Source: Nocardia elegans NBRC 108235 (GTDB taxonomy: Bacteria > Actinomycetota > Actinomycetes > Mycobacteriales > Mycobacteriaceae). Taken from it: a DNA stretch of 37,715 bases. The notes below the pieces were generated by a model. The model was given only the letters and a program-made list of their open reading frames with translations. It was not told the DNA's origin and ran no database searches. Location of the stretch: positions 1 to 37,715 of the forward strand of contig NZ_BDBF01000062.1 in the NCBI RefSeq assembly GCF_001612845.1. The letters are read 5' to 3'. This document shows, piece after piece, positions 8,496 through 16,533 of the stretch (the stretch's first letter is position 1; the number at the start of each line of letters is the position of its first letter). Both the position numbers and the translations under genes were made by a program.

Positions 8496-9110
8496 TCAGT
8501 TGTGCGTCCAGTCGGGTTGCAGCAGGTCCGCCACCCGGGTTTCGCGGCCGAGGAGCACGACGTCGCGGAATTGCAGCAGTATGGCGCCGGTCGGTGCGTG
8601 GATGGTCATCGAGTCGCCGATCCTGAGCTGCAGCAGCCGGGAGCCGTCCGGCCGGTCGACCCAGTGCGGCACATCGTCGGCGGCGAGGCGGTCGAGCCGA
8701 ACGAAATGAACGGCGTGCACCTCGTCGGCGTTGGGGTCGAGGGCCCCGGGATCGTCGAGGGCGACGACGATCGGAGTGATCGCGAAACCGGACGCCGCCG
8801 GGAAATCGTCGAGCCTGCCGAGGACATCGGTGCGCGAGGCGACCAGGCCGATCTCCTCGTGCAATTCCCGCAACCCCGCCGCGATCGCGCTTTCGTCACC
8901 GTCGACCCGCCCGCCGGGCAGCGCCCACTGACCGGCGTTGCGGCCGCGATAGGCCCGCTTGATCACGATCACGCAGGGGTGCCCGTCGTGCTCGAGCACA
9001 CACAGCACGACGGTGGCCCGGCGAATTCCCGGAGCATCGAGCGACGTGCGGAACCCGAACTCGCGCAGATGCGCCGTGGCGAGGTCCCGGAAATTCTGCA
9101 CACTCCTCAT
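8496..9110 (-). CDS. Nudix hydrolase
   Basis: Protein of 204 residues with an intact Nudix box at about residues 67-89 (G-x5-E-x7-REL-x-EE-x-G-L), the metal-binding loop that hydrolyses nucleoside diphosphates linked to another moiety. LPGGRVDG just before it is typical. The region after the box does not identify the substrate; CoA, NADH, ADP-ribose and oxidised nucleotides are all possible. It begins 15 bases after the end of the TetR gene on the same strand, so the two may be co-transcribed. Only an AAGGG directly abutting the ATG is present, so translation may depend on coupling or a leaderless message. Confidence 0.9.
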   Translation of the reverse strand: MRSVQNFRDLATAHLREFGFRTSLDAPGIRRATVVLCVLEHDGHPCVIVIKRAYRGRNAGQWALPGGRVDGDESAIAAGLRELHEEIGLVASRTDVLGRLDDFPAASGFAITPIVVALDDPGALDPNADEVHAVHFVRLDRLAADDVPHWVDRPDGSRLLQLRIGDSMTIHAPTGAILLQFRDVVLLGRETRVADLLQPDWTHN

Positions 9111-9125
9111 CCCTTGATAGTGTCA

Positions 9126-9794
9126 TCACCGACGTCCGGGTGGGCGGTCCGTCTCGGACGCTGGACCCGCGCCGGGCCTCAGCAGCGGAACCGGTGGCAA
9201 CGGGGAGGATTCGGGCGAGGTCCGGAAACCGTCGATCATGAATGTGGCGAAGCGCCGCGACGCCGCGACGCGGGCCTCCGGCGTCGGCGCCTGAATGCCG
9301 TTGTTGGCCATGATCATCAAGAGCAGATCGTCCAGCACGACCTCCGGACGCAGCCGGCCGGTGGCCTTGGCGCGGCGGAGCAGTTCGGCCGTGGCCGCCA
9401 GCGTGGCGGTACGCAACGCCGCGAAGTCCATCGCGTGCGGGAAGGTGAACATGAAAGCCGCGGTGAAACCTCGGTCGCGGGCATACATCTCGCACAGTTT
9501 CTCCACGGCACCGCGGAAACCCTGCCACGGGTCCGGGTTGCGCAGACCTTCGTCCACGATGGACCGGCACGCGTGCATCTGATCGGTGAACGCCTCGGCG
9601 ACCAGCAGTTCCTTGGTCGGGAAATGGCGATAGAGGGTGGCGGGGCCGACCTCGGCGCGACGCGCCACCTCCCGGATCGGCACGTCGAGGCCCTGGGTGA
9701 GGAATACCGCACGCGCCGCGTCGAGGATGCGGGCGCGATTGTCCCGCGCATCCGAACGCAGAGAGTGAGACGAACGCCTGGTCACCGCTCTCAC
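9126..9794 (-). CDS. TetR/AcrR-family repressor
   Basis: Repressor of about 222 residues with an N-terminal TetR HTH (residues 18-63, ending VGPATLYRHFPTKELLV) and a ligand-binding C-terminal domain. I place the start at GTG 9794, since the helix preceding the HTH needs these residues; GTG 9785 is an alternative. No ribosome site precedes 9794, and an AT-rich TTTAGCTAAA abuts the start, so the message may be leaderless. The gene is divergent from a quinone-type oxidoreductase, and the gap holds a perfect 20-bp palindrome, the expected operator. Control of both genes by this repressor is inferred; the ligand is unknown. Confidence 0.9.
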   Translation of the reverse strand: MRAVTRRSSHSLRSDARDNRARILDAARAVFLTQGLDVPIREVARRAEVGPATLYRHFPTKELLVAEAFTDQMHACRSIVDEGLRNPDPWQGFRGAVEKLCEMYARDRGFTAAFMFTFPHAMDFAALRTATLAATAELLRRAKATGRLRPEVVLDDLLLMIMANNGIQAPTPEARVAASRRFATFMIDGFRTSPESSPLPPVPLLRPGAGPASETDRPPGRR

Positions 9795-9804
9795 TTTAGC
9801 TAAA
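9795..9804. promoter_or_regulatory. AT-rich palindrome TTTAGCTAAA at the TetR start
   Basis: A perfect 10-base palindrome directly abutting the repressor GTG. TAGCTA on the minus strand could act as a -10 box for a leaderless repressor message. Confidence 0.35.
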
Positions 9805-9822
9805 CGGACGCAGGCGTCCGTT
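9803..9822. promoter_or_regulatory. Perfect TetR-type operator palindrome
   Basis: Two 9-base arms, AACGGACGC and GCGTCCGTT, are exact inverted repeats around a 2-base centre (AG). The site lies between the divergent TetR and oxidoreductase genes, 9 bases upstream of the repressor start. Size and symmetry fit a TetR dimer site. Confidence 0.75.
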
Positions 9823-9869
9823 ACGGTCCGCCTATCGATGCTCGAGTGGACAGAAGACGGAGCAGAGCA

Positions 9870-10856
9870 GTGAAAGCAGTGATCATCGAAGCGTTCGGCG
9901 GACCCGAGGTGCTGACGGTGGCCGAGGTGCCCGATCCGATCGCGGGCGCGGGACAGGTCGTGATCGCCACCGAGGCGATCGGTGTCGGCGGAGTGGATGT
10001 CCTGATCCGTCGTGGCGGGCCGGCCGGTTACGGATTCGCGCCGGGGCATGTTCCCGGCAGCGAGGTCGCCGGAACCGTGGTGGCCGTGGGCGACGGTGTC
10101 GACCCCGCATGGACCGGACGGCGGGTGTGGGCATTCACCGGCGAAGGTGGTGGTTACGTGGAATATGCCGCCGTGCGGGCGGATTCGCTCGTCGCACTGC
10201 CGGCGGGCCTGTCCGCCGCGCAGGCGGTGACGCTGGGCACCTGCGGGATGGTGGCGCGCTTCGCCCTGCGCCACGCCGGTTTCGCGCAGGGCGAGTCGGT
10301 ATTGGTGCGGGGTGCGGGCGGCGGCATCGGGGTCATGGCGGTCCAGTTGGCGGTGCGCCTCGGCGCCGGGGCGGTCGCGGTCACCACCTCGTCGGCCGCG
10401 CGTGGCGAACGCCTGCGCGACCTCGGGGCGACCCATGTGCTGAACCGGTCCGGCGCGGGCGGCGCGGAGGCTCCCGCCGCCTATGACGTCGTCATCGATA
10501 TCGTCGCCGGGGCGGAGTTGCCGGCCTTCTTCGCCAGGCTCGCACCGAACGGCCGGATGGTGGCCGTCGGGGCGACGGGTGGGCTGCCGCCCGCGGATTT
10601 CGGCATGGAAATGATCGCCGCGTTCAAGAAGTCGATGTCGTTCGCCACCTTCAGCGCCGACACCGTACCGTGGGGCGAGCGTCGCACCGCGACCGCCGAA
10701 CTGTTCGACGCGGCCGTCCGCGGTGACCTGAAAGCGGTTGTGCACGAAGAACTTTCCTTGGACCAGGCGGTGCTCGCCCATCGCCGGATGGCGGCCGGTG
10801 AGGTCTTCGGCAGGCTCGTGCTCACCCCGTCGGGGAACAGGCCGGCGCCGGCCTAA
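9870..10856 (+). CDS. Zinc-independent quinone oxidoreductase-type MDR enzyme
   Basis: Protein of 328 residues of the medium-chain dehydrogenase/reductase superfamily, quinone-oxidoreductase branch. It starts VKAVIIEAFGGPEVLTV, the usual beginning of this branch; GTG 9870 is chosen over GTG 9846 for this reason and for a GGAG-like site upstream. The nucleotide-binding motif GAGGGIGVMAVQLA lies near residues 151-164, and the Cys/His set of zinc-binding alcohol dehydrogenases is absent. These enzymes use NADPH to reduce quinones or alpha,beta-unsaturated carbonyls. It is divergent from a TetR repressor. Its TAA (10854-10856) overlaps the TAG of the convergent acyl-CoA dehydrogenase. Confidence 0.9.
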   Translation: MKAVIIEAFGGPEVLTVAEVPDPIAGAGQVVIATEAIGVGGVDVLIRRGGPAGYGFAPGHVPGSEVAGTVVAVGDGVDPAWTGRRVWAFTGEGGGYVEYAAVRADSLVALPAGLSAAQAVTLGTCGMVARFALRHAGFAQGESVLVRGAGGGIGVMAVQLAVRLGAGAVAVTTSSAARGERLRDLGATHVLNRSGAGGAEAPAAYDVVIDIVAGAELPAFFARLAPNGRMVAVGATGGLPPADFGMEMIAAFKKSMSFATFSADTVPWGERRTATAELFDAAVRGDLKAVVHEELSLDQAVLAHRRMAAGEVFGRLVLTPSGNRPAPA

Positions 10857-12103
10857 CGCCCACGCCGCACCTGATCGAACGGCACATCCCGGTCGGCGGC
10901 GTCCTCGCGCGGCATGCCCAGGACGCGTTCGCTGATGATGTTGCGGGCCATTTCGGTGCTGCCGCCGGCGAGGCTCCAGGCCTGCCGGTAGAGGTACTCC
11001 TGGCCGGCTCGGCCGAGGCCGGGTTCGCCGCCCGGGTCGCCGGTCGCGGCGGCGGCGCCGGCGATGCGCAGGGCGGCATCGGACTGCAGCCACGAATTGC
11101 GGGCGCTGAACAGGCGCACGATCGAACCGGCGGCGGGAGCCAGATCGCCGGCGGCGATGCGGGCGCCGACATGGGCGATGAGCTGGTCGTGAACCAGATT
11201 CATCGCATGCGCTTCGCCGATGTCCTCGCGCACGCGCGGATCGGCGAGTTGTCCGGTGCGCCGGGCGATCTCGATGAGGCCGCGTACATCGCGGCCACTG
11301 TGCTGGCCCACGCCGCTGGCGTACGGGGAGGCGCCACCGACCGCGCTGCGTTCGTGCTGCAGCAACCGGCTCGCGACCGCCCAGCCGCCGTCGACCTCGC
11401 CGACCACGGCATCGGCCGGGATCCGGACATCGTCGAAGAACTCCTGACAGAATTCGGTGGACCCGTCGACCTGGGTGATCCGGCGGATGGTCAGTCCAGG
11501 GGAGTTCACCGTTACCAGGAACATGGTCAGCCCGGCATGTTTGGGCACCTGCCAGTCGGTGCGGGCCAGGCACAGCGCATAGTCGGCCGCATAGGCGCCC
11601 GAACTCCAGATCTTGGACCCGTTCAGCACCCACTCGTCACCGTCACGATCGGCGCGGGTGGTGAGGCCGGCCAGATCGGATCCGCCGCGCGGTTCGGACA
11701 GGAATTGCACCAGCAGCTCCTCACCGCGCAGCGCGGCGGCGATGTGGGTGCGCTTCTGCTCCTCGCTTCCCATGTCGAGAAGTGTTGCGGCGCAGATGGT
11801 GAGGGTCGGGATATTGAGCGCCAGCGGCATCTCGTACGGGCGCGACTCCTCGGTGAAGGCGCGCTGATGGGCCGGGCTCAGGCCCAGGCCGCCGTATTCG
11901 GCGGGAAAGCAGATCCCGGCGAAGCCGCCGTCGTAGAGAATGCGCTGCAGTTCGCGAGCGCGGGCCCACACCTCCGGCGATTTCTGCTCACCCGAACGGA
12001 CCGGCGGCGCCGGCGGCAGCGTGTCCCGCAACCAGCGACGGGCGCGGTCGCGGAAACTGTCGACCGATTCGGTTGTGGTGGTGGCGGATTCGGTGGTGCT
12101 CAT
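10853..12103 (-). CDS. Acyl-CoA dehydrogenase, FadE29/ChsE2-like subunit
   Basis: Protein of 416 residues with the full acyl-CoA dehydrogenase fold. The FAD/acyl pocket is seen as QFLSEPRGGSDLAGL and NGSKIWSSGAYAADYALCLART; the C-terminal signature is AGGSTEMARNIISERVLGMPRE. This matches the subunit type that pairs with a shorter, divergent partner in alpha2-beta2 dehydrogenases such as FadE28-FadE29 of steroid side-chain catabolism. Its ATG (12103) overlaps the TGA of the partner gene (ATGA, 12100-12103), so the two are translationally coupled. It introduces an alpha,beta double bond into an acyl-CoA; the acyl chain is unknown. It is the last gene of the unit starting at 14991. Confidence 0.93.
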   Translation of the reverse strand: MSTTESATTTTESVDSFRDRARRWLRDTLPPAPPVRSGEQKSPEVWARARELQRILYDGGFAGICFPAEYGGLGLSPAHQRAFTEESRPYEMPLALNIPTLTICAATLLDMGSEEQKRTHIAAALRGEELLVQFLSEPRGGSDLAGLTTRADRDGDEWVLNGSKIWSSGAYAADYALCLARTDWQVPKHAGLTMFLVTVNSPGLTIRRITQVDGSTEFCQEFFDDVRIPADAVVGEVDGGWAVASRLLQHERSAVGGASPYASGVGQHSGRDVRGLIEIARRTGQLADPRVREDIGEAHAMNLVHDQLIAHVGARIAAGDLAPAAGSIVRLFSARNSWLQSDAALRIAGAAAATGDPGGEPGLGRAGQEYLYRQAWSLAGGSTEMARNIISERVLGMPREDAADRDVPFDQVRRGR

Positions 12104-13233
12104 GCGGGGATCGTCTCCAGCAGATCGGTGAGCCGGCGCCGGTGTTCGGCCGGGGTGCCGTACAGGGCCCGTCCGAGCGTGACCCGGCGCAGATACAAAT
12201 GCAGATCGTGTTCCCAGGTGACGCCGAGCCCACCGTGGATCTGCACGCATTCCTGCACGATCTCGCCGGCCGTGGCGCCGACGAAGGATTTCGCGACGCC
12301 GACCGCCTCGGCCGTGTCGATGGTGTCGTCGCCGAAGCTCGCGGCCGCGGCCCAGGAGGTGGCCCGGCATGCTTCCAGGGTGGTGGCGATGTCGGCGGCC
12401 CGGTGTTTGAGCGCCTGATACGAGGCGAGCGGACGGCCGAAGGTGTAGCGGTCGAACATCCACTGCACCGTGGCCTCGAAGGCTCGCTGCGCGGCTCCGG
12501 CCATCTCCGCGGCGCTCAGCGTGGCGGCCACGAGCAGTTGCGCCTCAGCGGCGGCTGCGGCGGCTTCGGGATCGCGCTGCACCACGGCGTCCGAGGCGAC
12601 GGATACGTCGTCGAAAACGACTGTGGCCGCGCGACGCACGACGTCCAGGGTCCACACCGGGGTGACGGTGACACCGGGCGCGTCCGTGGCGACGAGGAGC
12701 TGCACCGGGCCCTCGGGCCCCTGGGCGTCGACGATCAGCAGATCGGCCTGGGCACCGTATTCGACGCGATCCTTCACCCCCGACAGCCGGTATCCGGCAC
12801 CGTCCGGCGTGGCCACGGTGTCGAAGGTGGCAGGAGCCGGACCCGTGCCCGGTTCGTAGTGGGCCCAGGTCGCGATTGCGGCTCCGGCGAGGACGTCCGC
12901 TATCGCCGCGTCGAAATCTCCTGTGCTGCCGAGCAATCCGGTCAGCGTGGCATTCACCGCGAGCAGCGGCCCGGGGGCGCACGCGCGCCCGAATTCCTCG
13001 GCGAGCAGTGCGAGGTCGGCCATCGGCGTGTCCGATACCGCGCCGCCGCCGAGCCGTTCGGGGACCAGGGGCGCGGTCCAGCCCAGCTCGGCGCCGCGCC
13101 GCCACCAGTCCCGATCGAAGCCGTCGGGGGAGTCGGCGAGGCGGCGCACCGTGTCCACGGGCACGGTGGCGGCGAGAAAGTCGCGGGTGGTGGTCCGGAA
13201 CAGCCGTTGGTCGGCGGTGGGGGCGGCAGTCAC
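12100..13233 (-). CDS. Acyl-CoA dehydrogenase, FadE28/ChsE1-like partner subunit
   Basis: Protein of 377 residues, divergent from classical dehydrogenases but with the C-terminal segment VQIHGGLGVTWEHDLHLYLRR typical of the partner subunit of heteromeric FadE pairs. The N-terminal FAD contacts are weak, as usual for this subunit. The start GTG 13233 is preceded by AAGGA at good spacing; upstream in-frame residues do not resemble the family. By analogy with FadE28-FadE29, the active enzyme would be a heterotetramer with the coupled downstream gene. Such pairs act on bulky polycyclic or branched acyl-CoAs, which hints at a non-linear substrate for this operon. Confidence 0.9.
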   Translation of the reverse strand: MTAAPTADQRLFRTTTRDFLAATVPVDTVRRLADSPDGFDRDWWRRGAELGWTAPLVPERLGGGAVSDTPMADLALLAEEFGRACAPGPLLAVNATLTGLLGSTGDFDAAIADVLAGAAIATWAHYEPGTGPAPATFDTVATPDGAGYRLSGVKDRVEYGAQADLLIVDAQGPEGPVQLLVATDAPGVTVTPVWTLDVVRRAATVVFDDVSVASDAVVQRDPEAAAAAAEAQLLVAATLSAAEMAGAAQRAFEATVQWMFDRYTFGRPLASYQALKHRAADIATTLEACRATSWAAAASFGDDTIDTAEAVGVAKSFVGATAGEIVQECVQIHGGLGVTWEHDLHLYLRRVTLGRALYGTPAEHRRRLTDLLETIPA

Positions 13234-13390
13234 GAATGTGGTCCTTACGCAAGGGCCTCCCGCGAACCCGGTGAGGTGTGCGGATATCGAGTTCGCGGGA
13301 GGCGGGGCACCCATCGGCGACGTCGAGAGGCCGGCGCGCCGCCGATGGGAGTGGTGGCCGGTCGACACCCCGGGGTGGCGACCGGAGTTT

Positions 13391-13693
13391 CTACAGCGGT
13401 TCCCAGAAGGTGATCTGGGTGGCCTTCGGGTCTATCGCCGGGCTGAGGGTGGATCGGCCTTCCGCCGAGTTGGCGCGCAACTGCTCGAGGACCGCCTCGG
13501 CGTCGCCGTCGATCTCGTAGACCGCCAGATACCGGTGCGTGGCGCCCTGCCCCTCGAGCTGCGGGGCCCGATACCGCGAACAGGAACGGATGCCCTCCAT
13601 CTGCAGCAGTTCGGGAATGTGCACGTCGTTGTACCAGGTGTTGTATTCGTCGTCCATTCCCTCGCGCGGGGTGGAGAAGACCATCATCTGCAT
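13391..13693 (-). CDS. EthD/YciI-like dimeric alpha-beta barrel protein
   Basis: Protein of 100 residues. The N-terminal MMVFSTPREGMDDEYNTWYNDVHIPELLQMEG has the Tyr-x-x-Trp-Tyr-x-x-His-x-Pro-Glu pattern of small dimeric alpha-beta barrel proteins near the EthD, Dabb and YciI families. These form ferredoxin-like dimers that bind small hydrophobic molecules; some are cyclases or accessory proteins, many are uncharacterised. It lies between an amidohydrolase (47 bases upstream in the operon) and the acyl-CoA dehydrogenase pair, so it probably serves this pathway, perhaps as an isomerase, cyclase or carrier. No catalytic role is proven by sequence. Confidence 0.78.
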   Translation of the reverse strand: MQMMVFSTPREGMDDEYNTWYNDVHIPELLQMEGIRSCSRYRAPQLEGQGATHRYLAVYEIDGDAEAVLEQLRANSAEGRSTLSPAIDPKATQITFWEPL

Positions 13694-13740
13694 GGTGTAT
13701 GCCTAACGATCAGGGTTGGGGGACAACCGCTTTCGCGCCG

Positions 13741-14991
13741 TCAGGCGCGCTGGGCGTACAGCTCGGCCCATTCCTTGCGGGGCCGGACGGTCAGATCGAC
13801 ATCGGCGGCCTGGGCGCGCAGCGCGCCGACGGTCGCCTGCTCGCGCGGGATGTGCGCGAAGGGTTCCCAGTTCAGGAACCGGCAGGCGTTCTGCCAGGTG
13901 ATCTTGGAGATGTCGGCGTCGTCGGCGCCCGCCGCCTCGAGTTCGGCCAGGACGAATTCCGGGGCGTCCGGCCACAGCGAATCCGAATGCGGGTAGTCGC
14001 ATTCCCACGCGATGATGTCGATGCCGATCTCGTGCCGCAGCTTCAACGAGGTCTTGTCGGTGACATAGCAGGCCATGACGTGTTCGCGGAACACGTCCGA
14101 GGGCATCTTCCCGCCGAAGTCGCGGCGCAGCCACTTCTGGTTGGTGTAGTGGCGGTCCGAGCGGTCGAGGAAATACGGGATCCAGCCGATGCCGCCCTCG
14201 GACAGCGCCACCTTCAATCCCGGATAGCTGCGCAGCGCGGGGCCCCACAGCAGATCCTGGACCGCGATCTGGGACACGCTGGGCGCCAGCACCATCAGAT
14301 TGTCGATCGGCGCGTCCGGGGCCATGCGCAGGGCGCCGAAGCCGGGCCCGATGTGCAGATTCATCACCAGGCCGGTATCGGCGAGCGCGGCGAACACCGG
14401 ACCCCAGTACTCGATGTCGTGATAGGACGGGTGACCCTCCACGTGCGGAATCTCCGACATGGTCACGCCGTGGAATCCCTTGGCCGCCACCCGCTGGATC
14501 TCCGCCACCGCCAGTTGCGGATCCCACAGCGGCAGAATGGCATTCGGGATGAACCGGCCCGGATAGGTGGCGCACCACTCGTCGATGTGCCAGTTGTTGT
14601 AGGCCTGGATCATCGCCACGGTGATCTCGTCCTTGAACTGACTCAGGTGGCCCGCGCTGAAGCCGGCGAAGGTCGGGAAGCACATCGAGGCGAACACGCC
14701 GTTGGCATTCATATCCCGGACCCGGTCGTGAATGTCGTAGACGCCCGGACGCATCTCGGCGTAGCGAGTGGGGTTCTTGTCCCACTCCTCCTTGGGCCAG
14801 CCGACGACCGCGTTGAGCCCGGTGACGCCGACCGGCCGGCCGCGATAGGTCCACTGATCGATGCCCTGCTCGTTGGTGAGCAATTGTGGCACGTACTCGG
14901 CGTACTTCTTCGGCGTATGCCGGTCGAACATGTCGGCCGGCTCGACCACGTGGTCGTCGATGCTGACCAGGATCATGTCATCGATATTCAT
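13741..14991 (-). CDS. Amidohydrolase-2 family metal-dependent hydrolase (TIM barrel)
   Basis: Protein of 416 residues of the ACMSD/gamma-resorcylate decarboxylase-related amidohydrolase-2 family. The expected metal ligands are visible: D-x-H near the N-terminus (VSIDDHVVEP), a middle His in NLHIGPGFG, and the late Asp in ECDYPHSDS. Family members hydrolyse C-N or C-C bonds or decarboxylate aromatic acids; homologues inside CoA operons are largely uncharacterised. The start at 14991 has AGGAA upstream; an in-frame ATG at 15057 lies within operator-like sequence and is rejected. It heads an operon of four genes running to 10853. Two GAGA-N7-TCTC dyads lie 56-93 bases upstream. Confidence 0.9.
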   Translation of the reverse strand: MNIDDMILVSIDDHVVEPADMFDRHTPKKYAEYVPQLLTNEQGIDQWTYRGRPVGVTGLNAVVGWPKEEWDKNPTRYAEMRPGVYDIHDRVRDMNANGVFASMCFPTFAGFSAGHLSQFKDEITVAMIQAYNNWHIDEWCATYPGRFIPNAILPLWDPQLAVAEIQRVAAKGFHGVTMSEIPHVEGHPSYHDIEYWGPVFAALADTGLVMNLHIGPGFGALRMAPDAPIDNLMVLAPSVSQIAVQDLLWGPALRSYPGLKVALSEGGIGWIPYFLDRSDRHYTNQKWLRRDFGGKMPSDVFREHVMACYVTDKTSLKLRHEIGIDIIAWECDYPHSDSLWPDAPEFVLAELEAAGADDADISKITWQNACRFLNWEPFAHIPREQATVGALRAQAADVDLTVRPRKEWAELYAQRA

Positions 14992-15046
14992 GAGGTTCCT
15001 CGTGCTGGTGCGGACGGCGGCGGCCCGGCGCGGCGGGCGACAGTAC

Positions 15047-15061
15047 GAGATTATCAATCTC
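15047..15061. promoter_or_regulatory. Operator-like dyad GAGA-N7-TCTC, site A1
   Basis: GAGATTATCAATCTC is a perfect inverted repeat (GAGATT/AATCTC, 3-base centre). Its centre is 22 bases from that of site A2. It lies upstream of the 14991 amidohydrolase operon; a GATAAT on the minus strand overlaps it. Confidence 0.6.
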
Positions 15062-15067
15062 TGTTAT

Positions 15068-15084
15068 GGAGAATCATACTCTCC
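15068..15084. promoter_or_regulatory. Operator-like dyad GAGA-N7-TCTC, site A2
   Basis: GGAGAATCATACTCTCC is an inverted repeat with 6 of 7 matching arm positions. It matches site B at 21761-21777 in 14 of 17 bases. On the transcribed (minus) strand it contains TATGAT, a good -10 hexamer, as site B does. Confidence 0.62.
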
Positions 15085-15150
15085 TGTTTGGCTGCGACGA
15101 TACACCCGATTCGGCGCCCGCACGGCAAACGGCCGATTCCGCCCTGCCCG

Positions 15151-16533
15151 CTACGTCGCCCGGTAGACGACCTGCCCGGCGACGATCGTGGCGGCCACGG
15201 GCGACGAGTCGAGCACCTCGCCGAGTTCGGTGGGCGGAACGCGCAGCAGGGTCAGATCGGCGGTGTGCCCCGTGGCGATGGTGCGGGGAATATGCGGCCT
15301 GGCGGCGGTGCCGAAGAACAGCGACAACGCGGTGAGCGGTGACAGCGCCTCCGCCGGTCGGCCCGGGCCGCGATCGATGGCGGCGCGCACCACCGCCCAG
15401 GGGTCCGGGTCGCCGAAGGGCGCGTCGGTCCCGGCCGCCACCCCGACGCCCGCGGCGAGCAGCGAACCGAGCCGCCACAGATCGGGCCGGTCCTCGGCGG
15501 GCACCTCGCGGGCGTACTGGGCGGCGCGCTCGATCAGGAAATGCGGTTGGGTGATCACCGGAATATCGTTGCGGCGCAACCAGGTCAGCACCTCGGCGGG
15601 AACGATGGCACCGTGTTCGATGCGGTCGCCGGGCACCACCCCGGCCAGATCGAGGGCGGCCATGGTCAGGATCAACTGGACACGGGTGACGCAGTGCACC
15701 GCCGCGGCCCGGCCCGCACTGTGCAACCGGCGCAGCCGCACCACGAAATCGTCGAGGTCCGGCAGGGCGGTGTCGTCGAGCAGAATTTTGGTGGGCCCCA
15801 GACGGAATCGCTCGACGTGCGGATCCTCGATATCGGGTTCGGCCATGCAGTAGACGCGCTGCACGATGCGCCCGTCCAGCACCGCGGCGGCCAGCGTGCC
15901 GACCTCGGGCCGGGTGAGATCCGGTGTGGCATCGGTGAATCCGGTGATTCCGCGTGTCGCGGCCACCGCCGAGACGGGGGCCGGGTCGGGTGCCAGGCAG
16001 CCGAGCCGGTCGCCGAGCCAGGTATCCATTCGCCACAGCCGGCCCGTGACCCGGCCCTGCGGATCACGTTCCACCCCCGGCAGATGACAGTTGTCGACCT
16101 CGAGCAGAGCGCAGGCGTGGGAATCGAGGATCCACAGCGCGCCGGAACGATGCTGCACCCGCACCGGCCGCCCGACATCCATGCGGTCCAGCGTCCACCG
16201 GTCGATCGCCCCGGCGACGTCGTCGTGGTAGTCCACGGCGCGGATCCAGGCATGTCCGGGTGTCCGGCGTGCGGCCTCCCGCAGCCGCGCCGCCAGTGCG
16301 TGCGGCCCGTGAATCCGGTCCGGGCCCACCGGAATGGACTCGGAGCGCGCGGCGAGTGAGCGCAGGTGGATGTGATGGTCGTGCAGGCCCGGCACAAGCC
16401 ATCCGCCGCGCGCGTCGATATCGTCCTCGCCGGCCTGTGGCCGCAGGCCGCGCCCGCATTCGGTGATGGTGCCGCGTTCGCAGCGGATATCGGTGTGAGC
16501 GCTGCCGAAGACGACGGCGTTGCGAATCAACAT
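15151..16533 (-). CDS. Amidohydrolase-3 family metal-dependent hydrolase
   Basis: Protein of 460 residues starting at ATG 16533 (MLIRNAVVFGSAHTDIRC), overlapping the CoA transferase stop by 7 bases. The N-terminal beta-sandwich is followed by the metal motif GLHDHHIHL (HxH), a His in AVHCVTR, another in IEHGAIV, and a late Asp in AGTDAPFGDP, the ligand set of the amidohydrolase-3/YtcJ-like group. Unlike the four amidohydrolase-2 proteins in this window, it belongs to the dihydroorotase-like superfamily branch, which hydrolyses amides, cyclic imides or similar rings. It is the last gene of the unit that begins at 21739. The substrate is unknown. Confidence 0.88.
   Translation of the reverse strand: MLIRNAVVFGSAHTDIRCERGTITECGRGLRPQAGEDDIDARGGWLVPGLHDHHIHLRSLAARSESIPVGPDRIHGPHALAARLREAARRTPGHAWIRAVDYHDDVAGAIDRWTLDRMDVGRPVRVQHRSGALWILDSHACALLEVDNCHLPGVERDPQGRVTGRLWRMDTWLGDRLGCLAPDPAPVSAVAATRGITGFTDATPDLTRPEVGTLAAAVLDGRIVQRVYCMAEPDIEDPHVERFRLGPTKILLDDTALPDLDDFVVRLRRLHSAGRAAAVHCVTRVQLILTMAALDLAGVVPGDRIEHGAIVPAEVLTWLRRNDIPVITQPHFLIERAAQYAREVPAEDRPDLWRLGSLLAAGVGVAAGTDAPFGDPDPWAVVRAAIDRGPGRPAEALSPLTALSLFFGTAARPHIPRTIATGHTADLTLLRVPPTELGEVLDSSPVAATIVAGQVVYRAT

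Noticed and set aside
9126..11633. A leftward open frame of over 800 codons covering the TetR gene and the whole oxidoreductase
   Set aside because: Only its last 222 codons (from 9794) encode a TetR protein; the rest is antisense to the oxidoreductase and has Arg/Pro-rich shadow composition common in GC-rich DNA.
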